A stretch of 64,000 bases of DNA from Variovorax sp. CF079 (GCF_900101545.1 NZ_FMZU01000006.1:62001-126000); one strand, 5' to 3'; shown: positions 9,424 to 19,456, numbered from the stretch's first letter. The notes: a model not told the origin generated them from the sequence alone. Numbers and translations: made by a program.

Positions 9424-9427
<4 letters not shown>
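8528..9427 (-). CDS. ABC transporter permease (PotB-like), polyamine-type importer
   Basis: This 299-residue permease has a first membrane helix at about residues 21-43 (FWLIAPALLLIGVFLVLPYLNI), a typical PotB periplasmic segment, and the EAA loop LEAAARSLGASRLKVFWRLVLPLSWPGI. The start at 9427 is fixed by the four-base overlap with the ATPase stop; the frame is open upstream but shows no homology. It forms a heterodimeric channel with the permease at 7716-8531. Confidence 0.88.
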
Positions 9428-10491
<1,064 letters not shown>

Positions 10492-10559
10492 GCGGCGCGC
10501 GCGCACCGCGGCGGCCGCGTCCGAATCCGCCGGCCGCGTGCCGGCAGGCAGCACCGCGC

Positions 10560-11606
10560 TCACTTGATCTCCCGGTTCCAGCGGTCGGTGATGGCCGGCA
10601 GCTGCGGATTGACCTTGCTCCAGTCGAAACCGACGATCGAGGCCATGGCCTGGCCGCTGACCGGCACGTCGGCCGCCATCGCCGATGCCAGCTGCACCTT
10701 GGTGTTGGTGGGCGAGGTGAAGAATTCCTTGGCCATCATCTCCTGCACCTCGGGCTGCAGGATGAAGTTCAGGTACTTGTAGGCATCCTCCTTGTTGGGC
10801 GCGTTCTTGAGGATGTTGAAGGACTGCTCGAAGGCCACCACGCCCTCGCTCGGCACCACCATCTCGACCGGCACGCCCTTCTTCTTGAGCGCGACGATCT
10901 CGGGAAAGTCGATCACCGCCACCGTCACGTCGCCGCGCGTGAGCATGGTCGAGAGCGTGCCGCTCCAGTCGGCCTGCGTAAAGGGCAGCAGCTTCTTGAT
11001 CTCGACGAAGGCGCGGTCGATCGCGTCCTGCGAGCCGCCGTAGATCTTGGCGGTCATCAGGAGGAACAGCATCGCGGCCGTGTTGCCGATCTGGTAGAGG
11101 CCGATCTTGCCCTTGAACTCGGGGTTGCTCCAGAGGTCGGTCCAGGACTTGGGCGGCGTCTTCACCAGGTCCTTGCGGTAGCCGATGCCGATGGTCGAGA
11201 CGATGCCGCGCACGCCGTTGTCGCCCGGGTTGCGCAGGTTGGGGTAGACGTTCGCAAGGTTGGGCACCTTGGCCGCAGGGATGGGCTCGAAGTAGCCCTC
11301 GCCACGCACCACGCTCGCGATGTTCTCGTTGACCATCAGCACGCTGTAGGGCGGCTTCTCGATGCCGGCGGCGCGCAGGTTGGCGATGAAGTTCTTGCCC
11401 AGGCCGACGTCGAGCGTGGGCTGCACGCCGCTCGTCTTGTCGAGCATCGGCAGCAGGTCGCTGCGCCAGAACTTCTCCCAGCGGCCGCCGTAGGTGTTGA
11501 CCACCAGCGGCGCGGCGGCGAAGGAGGACAGGGCGGGCAGCGCGAGGCCGGCGGCGGCGCCGAGGCTGCGCAGGAGGAGGTCGCGGCGATTTTGAAGAGC
11601 GAGCAT
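10560..11606 (-). CDS. ABC transporter substrate-binding protein (PotD/spermidine-like)
   Basis: This 348-residue periplasmic binding protein belongs to the polyamine/putrescine-binding class (LVVNTYGGRWEKFWR, NGVRGIVSTIGIGYRKD, KSWTDLWSNPEFKGKIGLYQ). Its N-terminus NRRDLLLRSLGAAAGLALPAL resembles a twin-arginine signal, with cleavage likely after SFAAA. It lies 29 bases after the 2OG oxygenase gene at 11636, so it is probably cotranscribed. Ligand identity cannot be read from the sequence. Its location behind an oxygenase and amidohydrolase suggests a heterocycle or amine linked to those enzymes. Confidence 0.88.
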   Translation of the reverse strand: MLALQNRRDLLLRSLGAAAGLALPALSSFAAAPLVVNTYGGRWEKFWRSDLLPMLDKTSGVQPTLDVGLGKNFIANLRAAGIEKPPYSVLMVNENIASVVRGEGYFEPIPAAKVPNLANVYPNLRNPGDNGVRGIVSTIGIGYRKDLVKTPPKSWTDLWSNPEFKGKIGLYQIGNTAAMLFLLMTAKIYGGSQDAIDRAFVEIKKLLPFTQADWSGTLSTMLTRGDVTVAVIDFPEIVALKKKGVPVEMVVPSEGVVAFEQSFNILKNAPNKEDAYKYLNFILQPEVQEMMAKEFFTSPTNTKVQLASAMAADVPVSGQAMASIVGFDWSKVNPQLPAITDRWNREIK

Positions 11607-11635
11607 GGGAAGACTTTCGGGCGGCAGTGGAAGGA

Positions 11636-12622
11636 TCAGGCGGTGACGGCATCGCCGGCCGATGTGCGGCGGTAGTCGTAGTTGCGGTTCAGGCGGTCGA
11701 GCAGGTAGTCGCCGTAGTGCACCGGCGCATGCTTCGGCGGGTTGGCCTCGTCGGTGCAGGTCGGCAGGCATTCGATCAGCGCGTCCATGCCCGGGTCGAA
11801 GAAGTAGGGCAGCGAATAGCGGTCGCCGCCGGAGCGGTTGATCACGCGGTGCGGCGTCGAGACGAAGCGCATGTTGGTCCAGCGCGCGAGCATGTCGCCG
11901 ACGTTGAGCACGTAGGTGTTCGCAATCGGCGGCGCCTCGATCCAGTCGCCGCCGCGCGGGCGTACCTGCAGGCCGCCCGCGTCGTCCTGCGCCAGCAGCG
12001 TGATGACGCCGTAGTCGGTGTGCGGGGCCGAGCCGATCTGCTCGTCTTCCAGCGGCGGCTGCGGCGGGTAGTGCAAGAGGCGCAGGAAGGTGGTGGGATG
12101 GTCGAAGTGATGATCCAGCGCATGCGCCGGCAGCCCCAGGCTCATGGCGATCAGCTGCACGAGGTAGCGGGAGAGCGCGTCGACTTCGGCGATGTAGCGC
12201 TCGATGCGCACCTGGAAGTCCGGCACCCAGCCGGGCCACTGGTTGGGGCCCTGCAGCGGCAGGCCGGCCAGCAGGCGGTGATCGTCCGGCGGCAGCTCGT
12301 GCATGAGCATCAGCGACTCGCTCATGTTCGGCCGCGTCACCTTCGCCACCGAGGAGGTGACGATGGTGGAAGTGGCCATGCCCATGTAGCCGCGATGGAA
12401 ACCGTTGATCGCGATCGACTGCTTGCGTTCGAGCGGCGAGGCATGGAACTCGCGCGAGGCCGCGAAGGCCGCGTCGCGCGAGGCGGGCGCGACGTTGTGG
12501 CCCGCGATGTAGGCGAAGCCGATGGTGCTGAGCGCCTCGCACAGACGCGCCGCAGTCTCGCGCGCAAGAGGCGCCTCGGAGTCGATGTTGCCGTGTAGAT
12601 CGATGAGGGGAATGGATGTCAT
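11636..12622 (-). CDS. 2OG-Fe(II) oxygenase, isopenicillin N synthase-like (copy 2)
   Basis: This 328-residue protein has the two-domain layout of the family: an N-terminal DIOX_N part (IPLIDLHG, TIGFAYIAGHNV, EFHASPLERKQ) and a C-terminal double-stranded beta-helix. The iron ligands are H201 and D203 in HTDYG, with the distal His in STPHRVIN; R/S of the 2-oxoglutarate site follow in GGDRYSLPYFF. Family members oxidise free small molecules; fungal thymine-7-hydroxylase belongs here. It overlaps the isochorismatase gene by four bases in an operon with transporters. I infer a nucleobase-like or amine substrate, without proof. Confidence 0.88.
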   Translation of the reverse strand: MTSIPLIDLHGNIDSEAPLARETAARLCEALSTIGFAYIAGHNVAPASRDAAFAASREFHASPLERKQSIAINGFHRGYMGMATSTIVTSSVAKVTRPNMSESLMLMHELPPDDHRLLAGLPLQGPNQWPGWVPDFQVRIERYIAEVDALSRYLVQLIAMSLGLPAHALDHHFDHPTTFLRLLHYPPQPPLEDEQIGSAPHTDYGVITLLAQDDAGGLQVRPRGGDWIEAPPIANTYVLNVGDMLARWTNMRFVSTPHRVINRSGGDRYSLPYFFDPGMDALIECLPTCTDEANPPKHAPVHYGDYLLDRLNRNYDYRRTSAGDAVTA

Positions 12623-13314
12623 GGATGAACTTCGAACGAGGAGTACTGCTGCCAGTGCGCCAGCAGGTCCGCCGCCTCCACCACCAGCCCCAGGTGCAGC
12701 GACACCATACTGAGCGCCGCGGCCTCCAGGTGCGCGTCGGTGCCGCGCACCAGGTCGCGCAGCACGATCACGCGGTAGTTGTGGTTGTTGGCGTCGAAGG
12801 CGGTGTTGAGCACGCAACAGTCGGTGAAGCCGCCGTTGAGCACCACGGTGCGGATGCCCTGGTTGCGCAGCAGGAAGTCGAGGTCGGTCGGATAGAAGGC
12901 CGAGAGCCGGCGCTTGTTCTCCACCCGCAGGTCGCCGGGCTCGACGCGCGTGACCCACTCGGTCCACCGGCTGCCCTCGATCGCGTGCGCATCGGCATTC
13001 GGAATTTCCCCGACATGCAGCGGGAAGGTGCGCCGCCATGCGGCCGGGATGCCGCGCAGGTCGTCGGCGCCGCCGGGCCGGAGCACCGACTTGACGTGCA
13101 CGATGGGTATGCCCAGCGCGCGGGCTAGGTCGTGGAAGGCGTCGATCGGCGCCACCAACTCGCGTGCACGCGGCGCCGGGCAGGGGCAGTCGGGCCCTTC
13201 ATCCAGATGGCCGCGGTGCATGTCGATCGAGATCACGGCGGTGGCCGCCGGGTCGAGATAGTCCTCGAAGCCCTCGCCCAGCTCGCGCGGCTGCTCGTAG
13301 ACGTAGGCCTTCAT
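12619..13314 (-). CDS. Isochorismatase-fold cysteine hydrolase (RutB paralogue family)
   Basis: This 231-residue cysteine hydrolase has the catalytic triad in place: Asp in VISIDMHRG, Lys in VENKRRLSAFYPTDLD, and Cys in GGFTDCCVLNTAFDAN. The family includes RutB, biuret and N-carbamoyl hydrolases that cleave amide or ureido bonds. A strong GGAGG lies a few bases before ATG 13314, and the ATG overlaps the permease stop. It sits between an importer and a 2OG oxygenase, consistent with hydrolysing a ring-opened ureido or amide product. It differs clearly from the RutB in this window, so it probably has another substrate. Confidence 0.86.
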   Translation of the reverse strand: MKAYVYEQPRELGEGFEDYLDPAATAVISIDMHRGHLDEGPDCPCPAPRARELVAPIDAFHDLARALGIPIVHVKSVLRPGGADDLRGIPAAWRRTFPLHVGEIPNADAHAIEGSRWTEWVTRVEPGDLRVENKRRLSAFYPTDLDFLLRNQGIRTVVLNGGFTDCCVLNTAFDANNHNYRVIVLRDLVRGTDAHLEAAALSMVSLHLGLVVEAADLLAHWQQYSSFEVHP

Positions 13315-14237
13315 CGTCTTTCCTCCCGCACATAGGGCACGCCCAGGGCGCCCGGTTCGCCGTCGTCGCCGCGCCGGGCGAGCGCCACCCAGACCATCAC
13401 GCCGAGCGTCACTGCATAGGGCGTCATCAGCACGAAGTACTGCGGCAGCTGCACGCCGGCCGCGGCCAGCTGCGGGATCAGCGCCTCGATGCAGCCGAAG
13501 AGCAGCGCGCCGGCCAGCGCCTTCCACGGCGACCAGCGCGCGAAGATCACCAGGCCCACTGCGATCCAGCCGCGCCCGCCGGTCATGCCGGCGATCCACA
13601 GCTTGGTGCTGACCACCGAGATGTAGGCGCCGGCCAGCCCGACCAGCGCGGAGCCGGCCAGCACCGCCGCGAAGCGCCAGGCCGAAACCGAGATGCCGGC
13701 CGCATCGGCGGCCTGCGGGTTCTCGCCCACGGCGCGCAACCGCAGGCCCGCATCGGTGCGCAGCAGGAACCAGGTGACGGCCGCGAAGATCGGCAGCGTG
13801 AGCCAGACCATCGCGTTCTGCTGGAACAGGCGCCCGACGACGGGCAGCGAGGAGAAGGGCCACAGCGCCATCGTGCCGATGCCGGGCGTGGCCTGGTTGG
13901 TCCATTGGGCCAGCGTGCCGACCAGTGCCGTGAGCCCCTGACAAAAGAACACGAGCGCGAGACCCGCGATCACCTGGTTGACGCGCAGCCAGATCACCAT
14001 CACCGCGAACAGCAGCGAGACGACGGCAGCCGCGAGCATGGCCAGCAGCAGCGACACCGCCGGCTCGCCGAAGGCCAGCTGCGCGCCGATGCCGGCCAGC
14101 GCGCCGACCAGCATCAGCCCTTCGGCGCCTAGCGAGAGCACGCCCGCGCGTTCGCAGACGATCAGGCCCAGCGCGGCCAGCGCATAGGGCACTGCGAAAT
14201 CCGGCGTGTTGGCGAGCCAGTTGAGGACGATGTCCAT
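13311..14237 (-). CDS. ABC permease, nucleoside/BMP-type (second subunit)
   Basis: This 308-residue permease of the branched/sugar-nucleoside class has around eight to nine hydrophobic segments. It carries the characteristic GVLSLGAEGLMLVGAL near residue 33, LRAVGENPQAADAAGI, and MTGGRGWIAVGLVIFARWSP. It resembles YufQ/NupQ-type subunits that form nucleoside importers with BMP-family binding proteins. Its ATG overlaps the preceding permease stop by one base (TGATG) and its stop overlaps the isochorismatase ATG. Confidence 0.89.
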   Translation of the reverse strand: MDIVLNWLANTPDFAVPYALAALGLIVCERAGVLSLGAEGLMLVGALAGIGAQLAFGEPAVSLLLAMLAAAVVSLLFAVMVIWLRVNQVIAGLALVFFCQGLTALVGTLAQWTNQATPGIGTMALWPFSSLPVVGRLFQQNAMVWLTLPIFAAVTWFLLRTDAGLRLRAVGENPQAADAAGISVSAWRFAAVLAGSALVGLAGAYISVVSTKLWIAGMTGGRGWIAVGLVIFARWSPWKALAGALLFGCIEALIPQLAAAGVQLPQYFVLMTPYAVTLGVMVWVALARRGDDGEPGALGVPYVREERR

Positions 14238-15379
14238 CACGCTGCTCCGGTGCCCACGCGGCGCAGGCGATGCCTGATGAAGAAGTCGCTCGATGCCACG
14301 CACACCACGATCACGGCCTGGATCAGCTGCACCATCGAGAAGGGCACCTGGTAGAACACCTGCAGGCTGCGCCCGGTCACGAACAGCGCCGCGACCATCA
14401 GCGCGACCACGCTGGCGGCCAGCGGGTTGTTGCGCGCGAGGAAGGCGATCAGGATGCCGGAGAAGCCATAGCCCTGGTAGAAGGCCTGTGTGAGCCGGCC
14501 CTCCTGCCCCGCGGTGACGGCGAAGCCCGCGAGGCCGGCCATCGCGCCGGAGAGCAGCACCGCGCCGTAGATGACGCGCGCCACCGGCACGCCGGCTGCA
14601 TGCGCCATGCGCGGGTTGGCGTCGACGAAGCGCAGGTACAGGCCGGCGCGGCTCACGCCGACCAGCCACCATCCGAGGAGTGCGACGACGGCGGCCAGCA
14701 GAATCGCGCTGTTCACGCCCGAGAAGAGATCGGGCAAGCGCTCGAAGGCGCGGAACTGCGGCGAATAGGGGAAGTTGTCCTTCGGGTCCTTCCAGCTGCC
14801 GTACACCAGGTGCAGCAGGAAGTTGGCCGCCATGTAGTTGAGCATCAAGGTCGAGATGATCTCGTTGACGCCCAGCCTGAGCTTGAGCAGCGCCGGGCCC
14901 AGCACCCACAGCAATCCGGCGGCCAGCGCGGCAAGGAACATCAGCGGCAGGCGTAAGGAAGGCGGGCCGATCTCGAAGAGGGAAACGGCCGTGGCGCCGA
15001 TCGCACCCCAGATCATCTGGCCCTCGAGGCCGAGGTTCCAGAAGCGTGCGCGAAAGGCCATCGCACCGGCCAGCCCGACCAGGATCATCGGCGCCGCCTG
15101 GAACAGCACGGCGCGGAAGTTCTGGCCATCGAGGAAAGTCTGGACGATGAACTCGTTGAGCAACTCGCCGGCCGGCACGCCCGCGGCCACCAGGATGGCG
15201 GCCGAGAGCAGGAGCCCCACGCCGATGGCGGCGGCGAGGATCAGCGCCTGCCAATGCCAGGCCATGTGCTGGCGGATCTCGAGCGCATAGCGGCGCGCGC
15301 CCCAGGGCTGGCGCGCGGATGCCGCCGCCGGTGTGTCCGCGAGGTGCGCAATGGGCATCGCGAGCGAGGGCTCAGCCAT
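14237..15379 (-). CDS. ABC permease, nucleoside/BMP-type (first subunit)
   Basis: This 380-residue permease has a cytoplasmic N-terminus of about 40 residues, then multiple membrane helices. Typical YufP/NupP-like motifs are AMAFRARFWNLGLEGQMIWGAI, VNEIISTLMLNYMAANFL and LVGVSRAGLYLRFVDANPRMAHAAGV. It overlaps the ATPase gene by eight bases and pairs with the 13311-14237 permease. Confidence 0.9.
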   Translation of the reverse strand: MAEPSLAMPIAHLADTPAAASARQPWGARRYALEIRQHMAWHWQALILAAAIGVGLLLSAAILVAAGVPAGELLNEFIVQTFLDGQNFRAVLFQAAPMILVGLAGAMAFRARFWNLGLEGQMIWGAIGATAVSLFEIGPPSLRLPLMFLAALAAGLLWVLGPALLKLRLGVNEIISTLMLNYMAANFLLHLVYGSWKDPKDNFPYSPQFRAFERLPDLFSGVNSAILLAAVVALLGWWLVGVSRAGLYLRFVDANPRMAHAAGVPVARVIYGAVLLSGAMAGLAGFAVTAGQEGRLTQAFYQGYGFSGILIAFLARNNPLAASVVALMVAALFVTGRSLQVFYQVPFSMVQLIQAVIVVCVASSDFFIRHRLRRVGTGAA

Positions 15380-16892
15380 GGTCCACCATCGCCTGGCCGA
15401 TGGCCTGCCGGTCCGCCGGCTGCGCGAACTCGGCCACGATGCGGCCGCGCGTCATCACGCCCACGCGGTCGGCCAGTGCGAGCACCTCGTCGAGGTCTTC
15501 GCTGATCAGGAGCACGGCCGCGCCGGCATCGCGCGCGGCGCGCAGCCGCGCATGCACTTCGGCGCCGGCGCGCACGTCCAGCCCGCGGCTCGGGCTGTGG
15601 GCCAGCACCAGCCGCGGCGACTTGCCGAACTCGCGCGCCAGCACCAGCTTCTGCGCATTGCCGCCCGACAGCAGCGCAGCCTTCTGCGCGATCGAGCGGA
15701 CGCCCTGCACGTCGAAGGCGGCGACGGCGGCTTGCGCGTCCTGGTCCATCTCGCGGCGCTTCAGGCGCCAGGCCGAGCCGTAGCGCCCGCTGTGGACCTG
15801 TCCGATGCCGTAGTTCTCGGAAACCGAGAGGCCGCCCGCGAGCGCGAGGCCGTAGCGGTCGGCGGGAATGGTCGCCAGCCCCAGTGCACGGCGCGCCGTC
15901 GTCGGCGTCGCCTTGAGATCGCCATGGCGATCAAGCGCGATCTCGCCTTCGGTCCGGCCCGGCAGGCCCATGATCGCGCCCGCCAGTTCCCCCTGGCCGT
16001 TGCCGCCGACGCCGGCCAGCCCGTAGATCTCGCCCGCGCGCAGGTCGAGGTCGATGCCGTCGAGCACGCGGCGGCCTTGCACTTCGGGCGAACGCAATCC
16101 GCGCACCGTGAGCCGCACCGGGCCCGGCGTCGCGCGCGTCGACCCGGCTGCGGGCGCGGTGATCGATTCGCCGACCGTGAGCCGGACCAGCTCGCCCACC
16201 GGCATCTGCTGCGGGTCGACCGTCGCGACCGTGCGGCCGCCGCGCATCACGGTCACGCGGTCGGCATGGCGCTTGACGTCGGCCATCTTGTGCGTGACCA
16301 GCACCACCGCCGCGCCGCGGCGCGCGAGCCCATGCACGGTCGAGAGCAGGCGCTCGGCCTCCTGGTCGGTCAGCACGGCGGTGGGCTCGTCGAGGATCAG
16401 GATGCGCGTGCCGGCCAAGAGCACCTTGAGGATCTCGACGCGCTGCTGCTCGGCCACCGACAGCCGGTCCACGCGCTGCGCCGGGTCGATGTCGAAGCCG
16501 AGTTCTCGCGCCTTGACGCGGATCGCCTCTTCGACGCGGCGCAGGCGCTTGCCATGGCTTTCGAAGCGCTCGGACCGCGGCGCGGTCAGGAGGATGTTCT
16601 GCGCCACCGTGAAGGGCTGCACCAGCCGGAAGTGCTGGTGGACCATGCCGATGCGCGCCTTCGCCGCATCGCGCGGCCCGCTGAAGCGCACCGGGTTGTC
16701 GTCGACCGACATCGTGCCGGCCTCGGCCGCATAAAGGCCGGCCGCGATGTTCATCAGCGAGGACTTGCCAGCGCCGTTCTCGCCCAAGAGCGCATGCACC
16801 TCGCCCCAGCGCGCCGAGAAGTGCGCGTCGGTCAGCGCCGCAAATCCGTCGAAGGACTTGTGGATGCCCTGGAGCTGCAGCGCCGTGGTCAT
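15372..16892 (-). CDS. ABC ATPase with two nucleotide-binding domains, nucleoside/BMP-type
   Basis: This 506-residue duplicated ATPase is of the sugar/nucleoside class. Domain 1 has Walker A GENGAGKSS, the LSVAEQQRVEILKVL signature variant and Walker B ILILDEPTAVL. Domain 2 (from about residue 260) has the degenerate P-loop GVGGNGQGEL and LSGGNAQKLVLARE, as usual in this class. It energises the importer formed by the two following permeases and the BMP protein. It overlaps the binding-protein stop by four bases. Confidence 0.91.
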   Translation of the reverse strand: MTTALQLQGIHKSFDGFAALTDAHFSARWGEVHALLGENGAGKSSLMNIAAGLYAAEAGTMSVDDNPVRFSGPRDAAKARIGMVHQHFRLVQPFTVAQNILLTAPRSERFESHGKRLRRVEEAIRVKARELGFDIDPAQRVDRLSVAEQQRVEILKVLLAGTRILILDEPTAVLTDQEAERLLSTVHGLARRGAAVVLVTHKMADVKRHADRVTVMRGGRTVATVDPQQMPVGELVRLTVGESITAPAAGSTRATPGPVRLTVRGLRSPEVQGRRVLDGIDLDLRAGEIYGLAGVGGNGQGELAGAIMGLPGRTEGEIALDRHGDLKATPTTARRALGLATIPADRYGLALAGGLSVSENYGIGQVHSGRYGSAWRLKRREMDQDAQAAVAAFDVQGVRSIAQKAALLSGGNAQKLVLAREFGKSPRLVLAHSPSRGLDVRAGAEVHARLRAARDAGAAVLLISEDLDEVLALADRVGVMTRGRIVAEFAQPADRQAIGQAMVDHG

Positions 16893-17980
16893 TTCTGCGT
16901 GACGACGCCCTTGACGAACCAGTCCATCTTCCAGAGATCGGCATCGGACAGCACGGCGCCCTTGGCGACGCGCTCCTTGCCGTCGCGGTCGGCCAGCGGG
17001 CCGGCATAGATCTGCTTGCCCTTGAGCAGTGCGTCGCGTTCTGCTGTGATCGCGGCGGCCTTGTCCTTCGGCACCCCGGGGCCGAAGCCCGCGATGTCGG
17101 TGCCGCCCGCGCTCATCGGAATGAAGGCGCCGTATTGCGCCGGCTTCCAGTTGCCGGCCATGATCTTCTTCAGCTCCGGCGTGAGGAACTTGTCCCACAC
17201 CCAGACCGAGGAGCACAGCGTGGCCTTGGGCGCGAACTGCCGCAGGTCGCGGTGATGGCCGGTGCCGTAGACGCCGCGCTCCTGCGCCACGATCTGCGGC
17301 GTCGGGCTGTCGACGTGCTGGCCGATCACGTCGGCGCCCTGGTCGATCAGCGCGGCCGCGGCGGCGCGTTCCTTGACCGGGTCGTTCCACGAGCCGGTGT
17401 AGATCACGTTCACCGTGGCATTCGGGTTCATCTTCTGCGCGCCGAGCGCGAAGGCGTTGATGGTCCAGTTGACGACGCCGAAGGGGTTGGCCGCGACGAA
17501 GCCGAGCTTGCCGGTCTTCGAGGCTGCGCCTGCAGCCATGCCGCAGAGGTACTGGCTCTCGTAGGTGCGGCCGTAGAAGGATTCGAGGTTGGCGCCGTTG
17601 CTGGTGCCCGAGCCGTTGAGGAAGGCCACCTCGGGGTACTTGGCCGCGAGCTCCTTGAAGCTGTCGGAATAGCCGAAGGCGGTGCCGATGATGATGTTGG
17701 CGCCGCGCTGGATGAACTTCTCGGCCGCGGGCTTGATGGCGGATGCGTCTTCCGGCACGTTCTCGACGAACTGGATCTTCTCGCCGGTTTCCTTCTCGAC
17801 CTTGATGCGCGCTTCGTCGAAGGCCTGCGTCCAGCCGCCGTCGTTCTTGGGGCCGAAGTACAGCATCGCGATCTTCGGCTTGCCCTTCAGGGTGAAGCCG
17901 TCGGCGGCCACCGCCGGGCCGATCAGCGCGGCGCCCGCGACAAGCGCTGCGACCGCGCAAGGAATCGATTTACGCAACAT
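16889..17980 (-). CDS. BMP-family substrate-binding protein (nucleoside/nucleobase importer)
   Basis: This 363-residue lipoprotein-like BMP family protein has a signal peptide (VAALVAGAALIGPAVAA). Family motifs are KIAMLYFGPKNDGGWTQAFDEAR, IIIGTAFGYSDSFKELAAKYP and ESQYLCGMAAGAASKTGKLGFV. BMP proteins bind nucleosides or purine bases. There is no lipobox cysteine after the signal, so it appears soluble periplasmic. ATG 17980 is preferred; a GTG immediately upstream at 17983 is also in frame. It overlaps the end of the VOC gene by 11 bases. Confidence 0.9.
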   Translation of the reverse strand: MLRKSIPCAVAALVAGAALIGPAVAADGFTLKGKPKIAMLYFGPKNDGGWTQAFDEARIKVEKETGEKIQFVENVPEDASAIKPAAEKFIQRGANIIIGTAFGYSDSFKELAAKYPEVAFLNGSGTSNGANLESFYGRTYESQYLCGMAAGAASKTGKLGFVAANPFGVVNWTINAFALGAQKMNPNATVNVIYTGSWNDPVKERAAAAALIDQGADVIGQHVDSPTPQIVAQERGVYGTGHHRDLRQFAPKATLCSSVWVWDKFLTPELKKIMAGNWKPAQYGAFIPMSAGGTDIAGFGPGVPKDKAAAITAERDALLKGKQIYAGPLADRDGKERVAKGAVLSDADLWKMDWFVKGVVTQK

Positions 17981-18377
17981 CACTCGGACCTTTCATCATG
18001 AAATTGATACGGAACACATTGCCCTCGGGGTCGAGCAGCACCGACTGGTACCAGTGGTAGTAGGTGACGTAGGGCGCCTTGACGAGCGTGGCGCCGGCAG
18101 CGACGGCGACCGGCACCATGCGGTCGACTTCCACTTGCGAATCGACATCGATGTTCAGCAGGAACTTGACCCCGCGCGTGTCGGAGAACTCGGCCAGCTG
18201 CAAGAGCTCGTAGGCATCGAAGGCGTTGAAGCCCAGCTTGGCCTTGCCCGCGTCGAGGCCGCGGAAGATCGGCGAGCGGATGGCCTCGATCTCGGGGAAG
18301 CCGAACACGCGCTGGTAGAAGCCGCTGAGCGCGACGACGTCTTTCGCGAAGACGTTGACGTAGGAAAGATGAGGCAT
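17970..18377 (-). CDS. VOC-superfamily (glyoxalase/dioxygenase fold) protein
   Basis: This 135-residue protein has a single VOC module pair: LSYVNVFAKDVVALSGFYQRVFGFPE at the start and YQSVLLDPEGNVFRINFMMK at the end. VOC proteins coordinate a metal and serve as lyases, isomerases, dioxygenases or resistance proteins; the exact reaction is not evident. It lies two bases after the first 2OG oxygenase and overlaps the BMP-protein gene, so it belongs to the 12-gene operon. Confidence 0.82.
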   Translation of the reverse strand: MPHLSYVNVFAKDVVALSGFYQRVFGFPEIEAIRSPIFRGLDAGKAKLGFNAFDAYELLQLAEFSDTRGVKFLLNIDVDSQVEVDRMVPVAVAAGATLVKAPYVTYYHWYQSVLLDPEGNVFRINFMMKGPSDVA

Positions 18378-18379
18378 GT

Positions 18380-19381
18380 TCAGGCTGTCACCTTGGTGCC
18401 GCCGAAGGTCGTCTGTTTCAGGAACTTCGACTTCAAGTGGTCGCCGGAAGAGATCGGCGCGTACTTCGGCGCCTCGCCCGGCGCGAGGCAGCTCGGCAGG
18501 CACTCGACCATCGCGTCGTAGTTGGGCTGGTGGAAGAACACCAGCGACTGCCGGCGGTTGGTGGCGGCCGCATCCGGCGGCGGGTTGACCACGCGGTGCA
18601 GGGTCGAGACCCACAGGTCGTTGGTCCACTGCATCATGAGGTCGGCGATGTTCACCACCAGGCCGCCCTCGACCATCGGCACGTCGACCCATTGGCCGGC
18701 CTTGTTGAAGACCTGCAGCCCCTTGTCGTCAGGCAGCACGACGGTGAGGCTGCCGTAGTCGCTGTGCGCGCCGGCGCGCAGCTGGCCGGGCAATGCAGCC
18801 TCGGTCTGCGGCGGGTAGCTCAGCACGCGGAACATGCTGATGTGCTTGTCGATCTTGTCGTCGAAGAAGGTCTCGGGAAGTTCCAGCGCGAGCGCGAAGA
18901 TGCGCATCAGCGAACGCGAGAGATCGCTCATCGCCTCGAAGTATTCGTCGAAGGCCGGCTGGAAGCCCGGCAGATCGGGCCAGACATTGGGCTCGAAGTG
19001 CGGGCCGGCCGCAACGCCCCGGTGGTAGTCGTCGGCCGGCACATTGGAGGGACCGATGGAGAAGGACTCCTTCAGGTCGCCCGGCGCCGCTTCTTCGAGG
19101 CTGTACGACAACCCTTCCTCGCCCACCGCGCTGTAGCCGCGCACCGCGTCGTCGCGCGGGCGATCGACCTTGCGCTTGTCGGCCAGCGGCAAGGCGAAGA
19201 ATTCACGCGAGACCGCGGAGACGCGCGCGATGAGTTCGGGGGCGATGCCGTGGTTGGTGATGACCAGGAAGCCGATGCTGCGGCAGGCCTCGTCGACCTT
19301 GCGCGCCACCTCGGCCTTGCCTTCGGGCGTTCCGGAAAAGAAGGGCGCCAGATCGATGATCGGTACGGACAGCAGGGTCAT
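18380..19381 (-). CDS. 2OG-Fe(II) oxygenase, isopenicillin N synthase-like (copy 1)
   Basis: This 333-residue protein heads the 12-gene operon. The N-terminal DIOX_N region has VPIIDLAPFF and GFLVITNHGI. The catalytic beta-helix carries iron ligands H206 and D208 in AHSDYG and the distal His in STLHRVVNPP, with the 2-oxoglutarate-binding Arg/Ser in NRRQSLVFF. It shares the family and the ending xxYDAMVECLPSC pattern with copy 2 (ALIECLPTC) but differs through most of its length, so the two are old paralogues. A RutR-like operator lies 58-75 bases upstream of its start, which ties it to pyrimidine regulation. Confidence 0.89.
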   Translation of the reverse strand: MTLLSVPIIDLAPFFSGTPEGKAEVARKVDEACRSIGFLVITNHGIAPELIARVSAVSREFFALPLADKRKVDRPRDDAVRGYSAVGEEGLSYSLEEAAPGDLKESFSIGPSNVPADDYHRGVAAGPHFEPNVWPDLPGFQPAFDEYFEAMSDLSRSLMRIFALALELPETFFDDKIDKHISMFRVLSYPPQTEAALPGQLRAGAHSDYGSLTVVLPDDKGLQVFNKAGQWVDVPMVEGGLVVNIADLMMQWTNDLWVSTLHRVVNPPPDAAATNRRQSLVFFHQPNYDAMVECLPSCLAPGEAPKYAPISSGDHLKSKFLKQTTFGGTKVTA

Positions 19382-19438
19382 GCTTTCAATCCTTCGGTGT
19401 GACGGTGGCGGCGCTTCGACATGCAACGTCCATGCCAG

Positions 19439-19456
19439 TTGGACCAAATGGACAAA
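19439..19456. promoter_or_regulatory. Candidate RutR operator, degenerate right arm
   Basis: The sequence TTGGACCAAATGGACAAA lies between the divergent 2OG oxygenase gene (start 19381) and rutR (start 19618). Its first 13 bases are identical to the rutA operator at 24734; the right arm is less symmetric. This position would let RutR control both its own gene and the 12-gene operon. Confidence 0.6.
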
